From Micromonospora echinospora (GTDB taxonomy: Bacteria; Actinomycetota; Actinomycetes; Mycobacteriales; Micromonosporaceae), in NCBI RefSeq assembly GCF_014203425.1, contig NZ_JACHJC010000001.1, positions 5,048,001 to 5,112,000 of the forward strand: DNA of 64,000 bases. The letters run 5' to 3'. The notes beneath the pieces are model-generated. The model searched no databases. It saw nothing but the letters and a program-made list of their open reading frames with translations, and was not told the DNA's origin. Shown here in pieces: positions 18,301 to 25,246 of the stretch. A program made the translations under genes and the position numbers. Each line of letters starts with the position of its first letter. The first letter of the stretch is position 1.

Positions 18301-18372
18301 GCCCTGGCGGTCTACGCCGAACTCGGACTCCCCGAAGCCGACAGGATCGCAGACCAGATCAACGAGCTGTGA
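15349..18372 (+). CDS. SARP/AfsR-type transcriptional regulator with NB-ARC and TPR domains
   Basis: Large ATP-dependent activator of about 1007 residues. An OmpR-type DNA-binding domain (residues 1-90, VDLRLLGAVEIW...RARATLHSYLARLR) is followed by a bacterial transcriptional activation domain (about 95-240), an NB-ARC/STAND ATPase with Walker A TGPPGVGKTA (about residues 300-310) and VLVLLDNARDADQV, and at least eight TPR-like repeats in the last 330 residues. The GTG at 15349 places the domain at the very N-terminus; the frame is open further upstream but overlaps the DUF2690 gene. Such AfsR-like proteins control secondary metabolism or development; the target is not evident here. Part of its activation-domain region has a decayed copy at 34.9 kb. 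Confidence 0.9.
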   Translation: MDLRLLGAVEIWGPSGLVDTGPARQRTVLAALAFDAGNVVDADLLIDRVWGDRPPDRARATLHSYLARLRRILLVAGGARLVRRSAGYLLDGDPELVDLHRFRRLVTRARVHQHSDAQRARLFREALQLWRGTALAGLNSSWAAQVRGVLRREYQDATLAWAEVELRAGNAADTVGRVTHLLAADPYAEPVAAMLMRLHYSLGRTADALNLYATVKSRLAEELGADPSQELQAVHQLVLRGDASPAAPWPAGPAVGPTLLPLDTYGFVGRKEPLDRLDEALTRAGRQSTAVPLCLVTGPPGVGKTALAVHWAHRVRDRFPGGQIYVNLRGFHPSGTPVSTSEALHILLTAIGVPPARIPADPDAQAALYRTVLADRRVLVLLDNARDADQVRPLLPAAPGSLALITSRHELASLVAIEAAHPVPVGLLTSDEARALLAERLGTDRTAAEPDAVNMVVDRCARLPLALAIAAARAATRPGVPLADLAADLASDDVTGSVTGPGRLDTLSTGEPGADIRAVFACSYDALRPDTARLFRLLGLHPGADLRTPAAASLAGLPIAQTAPLLAELMRAHLIEEPARGRYSCHDLLRAYAADRTADEDSVPARRDAITRLFDHFLHNAEYAVGVLFPAEQKSPSRTSAPAITFDGPAAARAWLDAERANIAALACHEEVHDWPGRTTALVTTLYRYLDSGHCTDALLLHTRAYDAARHAGDHAAEARAHNDIGQAYRRSGRFGHALSRHRQALSLFQRVGDRAGEARTLGHLGVTQWRLGDYPQCRQFHQASLDLYREIGDRLGEANQLNVFGFGHRQLGQYAKAVELHLQALALFRELDDRLDEADTLNHLGTSYQQQGRFPEAVDCIGRAIEVFRELGYQPGEVHALNNLGHTLLRSGQHRAACEHHRRALSLAREIGERVYEAEALNGLGMALLAVGDIETARARLHAALSLAERTGDRREQANAHDGLAHICRHVGDVGQARRHWEAALAVYAELGLPEADRIADQINEL

Positions 18373-18400
18373 CCGCCGGAGCCGACCCGGCGCCGGTCAC
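18369..18400. terminator. Hairpin between convergent SARP and CE7 genes
   Basis: GTGAC-CGCCGG (18369-18379) pairs with CCGGCG (18387-18392) and GTCAC (18396-18400), with a three-base bulge. It overlaps both stop regions and could serve both strands. Weak evidence. Confidence 0.35.
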
Positions 18401-19395
18401 CGGTCGGCGGAACGGATCACCGCGTCGAGCCAGCGCAGCTGCCGCCGGACGTGGACGGCCTCCCCGCCCTCGTGACCGTTGAACGGGTACGTGTGCATCT
18501 CCCGTAGCGGCACCGTCGATCCGGCGGCGGCGTACTGGTTGTAGGCGGCGAAGCCGGTGCTCGGTGGGCAGACCTCGTCGCGCAGACCGATCCCGAAGTG
18601 CGCCGGGGCGGTGGCGCGCCGGGCGAAGGTGACGCCGTCGACATAGGACAGCGTGCGTCGGACCGGTTCCTCGGCTTCGCGGTGCACCGCCAGGTAACTG
18701 GCGATCTCGCCGTACGGGGACGCCTCGGTCAGTTCGATGGCGCGCTGGATGTCGCAGAGGAACGGGGCGGTGACCAGGAGCGCGGCGAGGCCGTCGACGA
18801 GGCCCGCCGCCGCGAGCGCGAGCCCCCCACCCTGGCTGTTGCCCACCGCGGCGACGCGGGCCGGGTCCACCCCGGGCAGTACGCGGACGGCGTCGATCGC
18901 CCGGACCGCGTCGGTGATCAGCCGGCGGTAGTGGTAGTCGTCCGGAGACAGGATTCCCCGCGTGGCGGGGCTGGGCCCGCCGGGCGCGTCGTGCGGGTCG
19001 GGGGTGTCGCCGCGGCTGAACAGTCCGGCCTGTCCCCGGTTGTCCACCAGCAGGTGGGCGTAACCGGCGACCGGCCAGGTGAGCCGCTCGCCCGGCAGAC
19101 CCCGGCCGCGCCCGTAGCCGGGGTATTCCACCACGGCCGGCAGTGGCGTGGACACCCCCGCGGGACGGGTGTACCAGGCCCGGACCGGTTCGCCGGCGAA
19201 GCCGGCGAACGTCACGTCCCACACGTCGACCAGCCGCAGATCGGTGGGTTCGGGACGGATGCCGACGAGCACCGGGGTGGCCGCGGCGGCGGTGAGGGTG
19301 GTGCGCCAGAACCGGTCGAAGTCGGCGGGTTCGACGACGTCCGGCGTGTAGCGACGGAGCTGTTCGAGGGAGATATCAATCGACGCTCTTGACAC
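18397..19395 (-). CDS. CE7 acetyl-xylan esterase / cephalosporin-C deacetylase family
   Basis: Serine esterase removing acetyl groups from xylo-oligosaccharides, about 332 residues, no signal peptide, so cytoplasmic like the family. Motifs: the N-terminal SLEQLRRYTP, the RGQ motif in VDNRGQAG, the nucleophile in GNSQGGG, the acid Asp in GLRDEVCPP and the catalytic His in NGHEGG. The start is uncertain. The GTG at 19395 fits family length, but no ribosome-binding site is visible, so the message may be leaderless or start at a nearby non-ATG codon. The 5' end overlaps the divergent promoter of the Lpl-type transporter, so both may answer to the same operator. Confidence 0.88.
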   Translation of the reverse strand: MSRASIDISLEQLRRYTPDVVEPADFDRFWRTTLTAAAATPVLVGIRPEPTDLRLVDVWDVTFAGFAGEPVRAWYTRPAGVSTPLPAVVEYPGYGRGRGLPGERLTWPVAGYAHLLVDNRGQAGLFSRGDTPDPHDAPGGPSPATRGILSPDDYHYRRLITDAVRAIDAVRVLPGVDPARVAAVGNSQGGGLALAAAGLVDGLAALLVTAPFLCDIQRAIELTEASPYGEIASYLAVHREAEEPVRRTLSYVDGVTFARRATAPAHFGIGLRDEVCPPSTGFAAYNQYAAAGSTVPLREMHTYPFNGHEGGEAVHVRRQLRWLDAVIRSADR

Positions 19396-19417
19396 GATGA
19401 TAACGATACCCATAAAT
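19389..19417 (+). promoter_or_regulatory. Promoter TTGACA-N17-ATAAAT with embedded GATAACGATA operator
   Basis: A consensus -35 TTGACA (19389-19394) is 17 bases from ATAAAT (19412-19417). The spacer holds GATGATAACGATACC (19396-19410), similar to ATCGATAC elements before the LPMO and CBM2 genes. It drives the transporter-GH39-GH67 operon at 19481, and a repressor bound here would also cover the CE7 start on the other strand. Confidence 0.55.
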
Positions 19418-19480
19418 TTCCGCAAAGCTTACGGCGCATTACCGGAAAGTTCCGGCCGACGTGCAGGCGGGAGGACGAGC

Positions 19481-20410
19481 TTGGCATCCCCGATCCCGCG
19501 CGGTCGTCGTACGCCCTGGCGGCGGGCCCTGCGCCGGGACTGGCAGCTCTACTCGCTGGCCGTCCTTCCGCTGCTGTTCTTCCTGACGTTCCGCTACCTG
19601 CCGATGCTCGGCAACGCGATCGCGTTCCGGCGCTTCCAGCCGGGCGGCAGCCTCTTCGGCGAGTACTGGACCGGGCTGCGGTACTTCCGGTTGTTCTTCA
19701 CCGACCCGACCTTCTGGAGCGTGTTCACCAACACGCTCGTGCTGGGCGCGCTGACGCTGGTGTTCTGCTTCCCGCTGCCGATCGTGCTCGCGCTGCTGCT
19801 CAACGAGGTGCGCAACCGCGCGCTCAAGCGGTTCGTCCAGTCGGTGTCCTACCTGCCGCACTTCCTGTCGATCGTGATCGTGGCCGCCATGGTCCTCCAG
19901 TTGCTGTCGGTGGACGGCACGGTGAACCAGATGGTGAGTGCCGTGGGCGGTGAGCCGGTCCCGTTCATGCAGCAGGCCGGATGGTTCCGGACGATCTACG
20001 TCTCCTCCGAGGTCTGGCAGACCGTCGGCTGGGGCACCATCCTCTACCTCGCCGCGCTCACCACTGTCGACGGCGACCTGTACGAGGCGGCCCGCATCGA
20101 CGGCGCCAACCGGTGGCGGCAGACCTGGCACGTGACGCTGCCGGGGATCCGACCGACGATGGTGACGCTGCTGATCCTCAACATCGGCACCTTCATGGCC
20201 GTCGGCTTCGAGAAGATCCTGTTGCTGTACAACCCGCTCACCTACCCGACGGCGGACGTGATCTCGACCTACCTGTACCGGGTGGGCATCGTCTCCGGGA
20301 ACCTCAGCTACGCCGCCGCGATCGGCCTGTTCGAGTCCGTGATCGGGCTGACGCTGGTGCTGTCGGCGAACGCGATCTCCCGGCGCACGGTGGGGACGAG
20401 CCTGTGGTGA
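19481..20410 (+). CDS. Sugar ABC transporter permease, LplB-like
   Basis: Membrane subunit of a CUT1-type importer of the Lpl/YtcP subgroup, 309 residues, six predicted helices. The conserved region reads LYEAARIDGANRWRQTWHVTLPGI. The TTG at 19481 has GGGAGGA six bases upstream (19469-19475); an ATG-initiated frame at 19397 would add 28 residues inside the promoter. First gene of an operon with a second permease, a binding protein, GH39, a YesL-like protein and GH67. This set matches aldouronate (methylglucuronoxylo-oligosaccharide) import systems known from Paenibacillus. Confidence 0.9.
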   Translation: MASPIPRGRRTPWRRALRRDWQLYSLAVLPLLFFLTFRYLPMLGNAIAFRRFQPGGSLFGEYWTGLRYFRLFFTDPTFWSVFTNTLVLGALTLVFCFPLPIVLALLLNEVRNRALKRFVQSVSYLPHFLSIVIVAAMVLQLLSVDGTVNQMVSAVGGEPVPFMQQAGWFRTIYVSSEVWQTVGWGTILYLAALTTVDGDLYEAARIDGANRWRQTWHVTLPGIRPTMVTLLILNIGTFMAVGFEKILLLYNPLTYPTADVISTYLYRVGIVSGNLSYAAAIGLFESVIGLTLVLSANAISRRTVGTSLW

Positions 20411-21345
20411 GCACGCAGGCCCGCACCCAGGCCCGTACGCGGGAACCGGCGGTCCGGCCGCGTGGCCCCCGGCCCACCCGGGGCTACCGGGTCTTCCAGG
20501 TGGTCAATGCCGTCGTGCTGACCGGCGTCGTGGTGGTGACCCTGTACCCGTTCTTCACCATCGTGGCCCGCTCGCTCAGCGACAACGCGTACATCGTCGC
20601 GGGTGAGGTGAACCTCGTACCGCGGGGGTTCAACCTCACCGCGTACCGCGTGGTGACGTCGGACCCGACGTTCTGGGTCAGCTACCGCAACACCGTGTTC
20701 TACACGGTGGTCGCCACGCTCATCTCCGTCGTGCTGACCACCTGCTATGCGTACGTGCTGTCGAAGAGACACCTGCGGGGCCGCACCGCGCTGGTCGGGA
20801 TCGCCGTGTTCACCATGTTCTTCACCGGCGGCCTGATCCCCAACTACGTCCTGGTCACCAGCCTCGGGCTGAAGAACACCGTGTGGGCGATCGCCCTGCC
20901 AAACGCCATCAACGTGTTCAACCTGCTGGTGATGAAGGCGTTCTTCGAGAGCCTGCCGGTCGAACTGGAGGAGGCTGCCGCCGTCGACGGGCTGAACACG
21001 TACGGCACGCTGCTGCGGATCGTCCTGCCGCTGTCGAAGGCGATGGTCGCCACGATGGTGCTGTTCTACGCCGTCTCGTTCTGGAACTCCTGGTTCGCCG
21101 CGTTCCTCTACATGGACCGTCAGGAACTGCTCCCGGTGACCGTCTATCTGCGCAACCTGATGGCGGGCGCAACCGACGCCACGCAGACCGGCGGCGGCCT
21201 CGGCAGCGCCGGCGACGTCGTCCAGTCCGCCGCCACCATCCAGTCCGTGACCATCGTGCTGACGATCCTGCCGATTCTCGCGGTCTATCCCTTCATCCAG
21301 CGGTACTTCGTCTCCGGGATCATGCTCGGCGCCGTGAAGGGATAG
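20407..21345 (+). CDS. Sugar ABC transporter permease, YtcP-like
   Basis: Second permease of the Lpl-type importer, 312 residues with about six helices. The EAA-loop is LEEAAAVDGLNTYGTLLRIV, and the conserved terminus is YFVSGIMLGAVKG. The GTG at 20407 overlaps the preceding stop (GTGA). YtcP-type features include the FFTGGLIPNY segment and the long insertion with a glycine-rich GGGLGSAGD stretch. As with the other importer, no ATPase gene is encoded nearby. Confidence 0.9.
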   Translation: MSTQARTQARTREPAVRPRGPRPTRGYRVFQVVNAVVLTGVVVVTLYPFFTIVARSLSDNAYIVAGEVNLVPRGFNLTAYRVVTSDPTFWVSYRNTVFYTVVATLISVVLTTCYAYVLSKRHLRGRTALVGIAVFTMFFTGGLIPNYVLVTSLGLKNTVWAIALPNAINVFNLLVMKAFFESLPVELEEAAAVDGLNTYGTLLRIVLPLSKAMVATMVLFYAVSFWNSWFAAFLYMDRQELLPVTVYLRNLMAGATDATQTGGGLGSAGDVVQSAATIQSVTIVLTILPILAVYPFIQRYFVSGIMLGAVKG

Positions 21346-21386
21346 CCGCCCAGGCACCACCACTCCACCACCGGAAGGAAGAATCC

Positions 21387-23030
21387 ATGGCCAAGCTGTC
21401 CCGGCGCCAGGTGCTGCTCGCCACCGGCGCGGCCGCCGTCGTCTCCCTGGCGGGTTGCGGCGACGACGCCCCGGACAAGAAGGACCTCGACCGCAACCGT
21501 GCGGGCGCGATGGAGAAGTACGGCATCGGGGACCAGTTCAAGGCCACCGAGCCGGTCACGTTCTCGGTCCTCTACAACAACCACCCGAACTACCCGCTCA
21601 AGCCCGAGTGGTTGTTCTGGACCGAGCTGGCCCGGCGGACGAACGTCAAGCTGGACCCGGTCGCCGTGCCGCTGAGCGACTACGAGCAGAAGCGCGGCGT
21701 GCTGGTCGGCTCCGGCGACGCCCCGCTGATCATCCCGAAGACCTACCACCCGCAGGAGAGCTCGTACGTCTCCTCCGGCGCCATCCTGCCGGTCAGCGAC
21801 TACCTCGACCTGATGCCGCACTTCAAGGACAAGATCGAACGGTGGAAACTCCAGCCGGAGATGGACACGCTCCGGCAGGAGGACGGCAAGTTCTACCTGC
21901 TTCCCGGCCTGCACGAGAAGCCCTGGCAGGACTACACCCTCGCGGTCCGCACCGACGTGCTGGAGCAGTTGAAGATCCCGTCCCCGACCACCTGGGACGA
22001 GGTGTACGCCATGCTCAAGGCGATGAAGGCGGCCCACCCGGACGTCATTCCGTTCTCCGACCGGTTCGGCAAGCCCAACCCGGCCGGCAACCTGCTGAAC
22101 ATGCTGGCCCTCGCGCACGGCCTGCCCGGCGCCGGCTGGAACTACCAGCCGACGAGCTGGGACGCCGGGGCCGGGAAGTACGTCTTCACCGGCGCCTCGG
22201 ACGGCTACCGGCAGGTGGTGGAGTACCTCCACAAGCTGGTCGCCGAGGGGTTGCTCGACCCGGAGACGTTCACCCAGACCGACGACCAGGCCCGGCAGAA
22301 GCTCGCCAGCGGCAAGTCCTTCGTGATCAGCTCGAACGCGCAGACCCTGGTGAACGACTACCGCCCGGACATCGCGAAGATCAACCCGAACGCCCGGCTC
22401 GGCAAGATCCTCTTCCCGGTCGGGCCGGCCGGCCCTTTCAACGCGGCGAGCCGGCTGGAGAACGGCGTGATGATCTCCAGCAAGGCCCGCGACGGCAAGA
22501 ACTTCGTGGCCATGATGCAGTTCGTCGACTGGCTCTGGTACTCCGACGCCGGCCAGGAGTTCGCCAAGTGGGGCGTCGAGGGGACCACGTACACCAGGGA
22601 CGCCTCGGGCAAGCGCGCCCTCGCCCCGGACGTCAACGTCATCGGGCTCAACCCCAAGGGCACCAAGCACCTGCAGAAGGACTTCGGCTTCTACAACGGC
22701 GTCTTCGCCTACGGCGGCAAGCTCGACCTGGTGCAGTCGTTCTTCTCGCCCGAGGAGCTGGAGTTCCAGAAGGAGTTGAACGCCCGCCAGGCCGCGCCCT
22801 GGGTGACTCCGCCCCCCGCGCCGCTCAGCGACGAGGAGCGGGAGCAGACGACGCTGTGGGCGACCGCGCTGAAGGACCACGTCACCCAGAACACGCTGAA
22901 GTTCGCCCTCGGCCAGCGGCCGCTGAGCGAGTGGGACGCCTACGTCTCGGAGCTGAAGGGCAAGAACGCGCAGGCCTACATCGACCTGGTCAACAAGGCG
23001 TACGAGCGGTACCGCAAGAGCCACGGCTGA
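21387..23030 (+). CDS. Extracellular solute-binding lipoprotein, LplA-like
   Basis: Large binding protein (547 residues) typical of Lpl/YtcQ importers. A signal peptide with an N-terminal RR (SRRQVLLATGAAAVV) and lipobox LAGC (Cys about residue 24) suggests Tat-compatible export and lipid anchoring. The ATG at 21387 follows GGAAGGAAG. The large size fits binding of branched oligosaccharides such as aldotetraouronic acid, as for the Paenibacillus LplA homologue; ligand identity here is inferred from GH67 and GH39 downstream. GH39 starts six bases after its stop. Confidence 0.9.
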   Translation: MAKLSRRQVLLATGAAAVVSLAGCGDDAPDKKDLDRNRAGAMEKYGIGDQFKATEPVTFSVLYNNHPNYPLKPEWLFWTELARRTNVKLDPVAVPLSDYEQKRGVLVGSGDAPLIIPKTYHPQESSYVSSGAILPVSDYLDLMPHFKDKIERWKLQPEMDTLRQEDGKFYLLPGLHEKPWQDYTLAVRTDVLEQLKIPSPTTWDEVYAMLKAMKAAHPDVIPFSDRFGKPNPAGNLLNMLALAHGLPGAGWNYQPTSWDAGAGKYVFTGASDGYRQVVEYLHKLVAEGLLDPETFTQTDDQARQKLASGKSFVISSNAQTLVNDYRPDIAKINPNARLGKILFPVGPAGPFNAASRLENGVMISSKARDGKNFVAMMQFVDWLWYSDAGQEFAKWGVEGTTYTRDASGKRALAPDVNVIGLNPKGTKHLQKDFGFYNGVFAYGGKLDLVQSFFSPEELEFQKELNARQAAPWVTPPPAPLSDEEREQTTLWATALKDHVTQNTLKFALGQRPLSEWDAYVSELKGKNAQAYIDLVNKAYERYRKSHG

Positions 23031-23036
23031 GCGGCG

Positions 23037-24560
23037 ATGCGTGGCACCGTTCCCGAGCGGCCCGTCGGCCGGCTGACCGACGCCTGGCGTACGTGCGTGG
23101 GCACCGGCCGGTTCGACCTGGCGCTGCGACGCGACTACCAGGACTCGCTGGCGCTGGTGCAGCGGGACATCGGCTTCCGGCACATCCGCGGGCACGGGCT
23201 GCTCAGCGACGGCGTCGGCGTGCACCGCCCCTACACGTACCAGGGCGAGCGCCGGGTGCGGCACACCTTCACCTACGTCGACCAGGTCGTCGACGCCTAC
23301 CTCGCAGTGGGCATCCGGCCCTTCGTGGAGCTGGGGTTCATGCCCTCGGCGCTCGCCTCCGGCGACCAGACGGTGTTCTGGTGGCGGGGCAACGTGACGC
23401 CGCCGGAGTCGTACACCGAATGGGGTGACCTGGTGCGCGCCACGGTGGCCCACCTGGTCGACCGGTACGGCCTCGACGAGGTGCGCGGCTGGCCCGTCGA
23501 GGTGTGGAACGAGCCCAACCTGCCGGCGTTCTGGGCGGGCGCCGACCAGGACGCCTACCACCGCCTGTACGAGGTGTCGGCGCACGCCGTCAAGGACGTC
23601 GACGCGGCGCTCCAGGTCGGGGGTCCGGCCCTCTCCCCCGGCGCCGACGAGTGGCTGAAGCCGTTCGCCGAGTTCGTCACCGACCGCGACGTACCTGTGG
23701 ACTTCGTCAGCCGGCACGCCTACACCTCCGGCCCGGCGCGGCACCTGCCGTTCGGCACCCGGCAGACCCTGGCCCCGGCCGCGGAACTGCTGGAGCAGTT
23801 CGCCGCGCCCCGCCGGCACCTGGCCGGCACCGCGCTGGCCGACCACCCGGTGCACATCACCGAGTTCAACTCCTCCTACCGGCCGGACAACCCGATCCAC
23901 GACACGGCCTTCCACGCCGCCTACCTCGCTCCGGTCCTGGCCGGCGGCGGGGACCTTGTCGACTCCTTCTCCTACTGGACCTTCAGCGACGTGTTCGAGG
24001 AGGAGGGGGTGCCCACCGCGCCGCTGCACGGCGGCTTCGGCCTGCTCACCCACCGGCAGGTCAAGAAACCCACCTACCACCTGTACGCGTTCATGGCCCG
24101 GCTCGGCGACGAGGTGCTCGCGCGCGGGCCGGACCACCTCGTCACCCGGCACCCCGACGGCCGGGTCGCGGTGCTGGCCTGGGCCCCGGTGGACGTCACC
24201 GGCCGGGAGCCGGCACCCGAGCGGCACACCCTGTCGCTGTCCGTTCCGATCGGCCCGCCGGGCACCACGTCGGCGTTCCTGCTCCGTTCGTCGGTGAGCG
24301 AGGACGCCGGCAACGCCTGGGCGGCCTGGCGGGAGATGGGCAGCCCGCACTCACCACGGCCCCGGCAGCTCGACGCGTTGCGGGAGGCCGCCGAGCCGGC
24401 CCGTACCCATCGCGCCGTGCCGGTCGCGGCCGGGCGGGCCGACGTCGACCTCGTCCTCGCCCGGCACGAGGTGACCCTCGCCGAGCTGACCGCGGTGGTG
24501 GACGAGACCCCGCCGTGGTGGGACGACAGGCTGCTCGACCCACCCGGGGACCGAGAGTGA
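23037..24560 (+). CDS. GH39 beta-xylosidase
   Basis: Retaining exo-xylosidase, 507 residues, no signal peptide. The acid/base Glu159 in VEVWNEPNLPAFW and nucleophile Glu276 in HITEFNSSY sit close to the positions of the Thermoanaerobacterium prototype (160 and 277, from memory). A C-terminal beta-domain follows the barrel. The ATG at 23037 is six bases after the binding-protein stop; its own stop overlaps the next start (GTGA). It would remove xylose from the non-reducing end of the oligosaccharides before or after GH67 action. Confidence 0.93.
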   Translation: MRGTVPERPVGRLTDAWRTCVGTGRFDLALRRDYQDSLALVQRDIGFRHIRGHGLLSDGVGVHRPYTYQGERRVRHTFTYVDQVVDAYLAVGIRPFVELGFMPSALASGDQTVFWWRGNVTPPESYTEWGDLVRATVAHLVDRYGLDEVRGWPVEVWNEPNLPAFWAGADQDAYHRLYEVSAHAVKDVDAALQVGGPALSPGADEWLKPFAEFVTDRDVPVDFVSRHAYTSGPARHLPFGTRQTLAPAAELLEQFAAPRRHLAGTALADHPVHITEFNSSYRPDNPIHDTAFHAAYLAPVLAGGGDLVDSFSYWTFSDVFEEEGVPTAPLHGGFGLLTHRQVKKPTYHLYAFMARLGDEVLARGPDHLVTRHPDGRVAVLAWAPVDVTGREPAPERHTLSLSVPIGPPGTTSAFLLRSSVSEDAGNAWAAWREMGSPHSPRPRQLDALREAAEPARTHRAVPVAAGRADVDLVLARHEVTLAELTAVVDETPPWWDDRLLDPPGDRE

Positions 24561-25246
24561 CCGGCGCGACCGGCGGGCTGCGGGAGTTCGGCGACGGGCC
24601 GTTGTCGCGGGCCGCCGCGATGGTCCACACCCTGCTCGTGGTCGAACTGCTGCTCCTGGTGAGCACGCTGCCCAGTCTGGCCGTGCTCGTGCTGCTCGAC
24701 CGCGACAGCAGCAACCTCCCGCTGGTCGCCGCCGCCGCGCTGCCGGTCGGTCCGGCCGTCTCGGCCGCGCTGTACACGCTGCGGCACCAGCGCCCCGACC
24801 TGACCGATCTCCGTCCCGCCGCCGCGTTCCGCCGGGCCTACCGGGCCAACCTGCCGGGCGTGCTGCGCGTCTGGGCGCCGACGCTGCTGTGGCTGGCCGT
24901 CATCGCGGTCAACCTGGCGTACCTGCCCGCCGCCGCTGTCCCCGGGTGGTGGGCCGTGCCGCTGGTGGTGGTCGGGGCGGGGGTGGTCCTGGTCGGAGTC
25001 AACGCGCTGGTGATCGTCTCCCTGTTCACCTTCCGCACCCGCGACGTGCTCCGGCTCGCCCTGTACTACGTGGCGCGCAAGCCCGGCGTCACAGTCGGCA
25101 ACGTCGCGCTGCTGGCCGCCGCCGCCGGTGTCACTGCGGTGTTCTCCGAGGCGGTGCTCGCCCTGCTGGCCGCGCTCCTGGTGCTGGCGCTGCTGCGGAT
25201 CGGCGACCCGATGATCGACGACATCCGGGCGGAGTTCACCGCATGA
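24557..25246 (+). CDS. YesL-like (DUF624) membrane protein
   Basis: 229-residue protein with about five or six hydrophobic segments (near residues 20-45, 50-70, 100-125, 130-155, 175-205). Family DUF624/YesL proteins are commonly encoded with Lpl/YtcP-type ABC importers in Gram-positive bacteria; their biochemical role is unknown, possibly assembly or regulation of the importer. The GTG at 24557 overlaps the GH39 stop, and its own stop overlaps the GH67 ATG (ATGA), so it is translated in line with both enzymes. Confidence 0.75.
   Translation: MTGATGGLREFGDGPLSRAAAMVHTLLVVELLLLVSTLPSLAVLVLLDRDSSNLPLVAAAALPVGPAVSAALYTLRHQRPDLTDLRPAAAFRRAYRANLPGVLRVWAPTLLWLAVIAVNLAYLPAAAVPGWWAVPLVVVGAGVVLVGVNALVIVSLFTFRTRDVLRLALYYVARKPGVTVGNVALLAAAAGVTAVFSEAVLALLAALLVLALLRIGDPMIDDIRAEFTA

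Noticed and set aside
21285..24350. 1021-codon minus-strand frame
   Set aside because: Antisense to the binding-protein and GH39 genes, low-complexity, no start signal.
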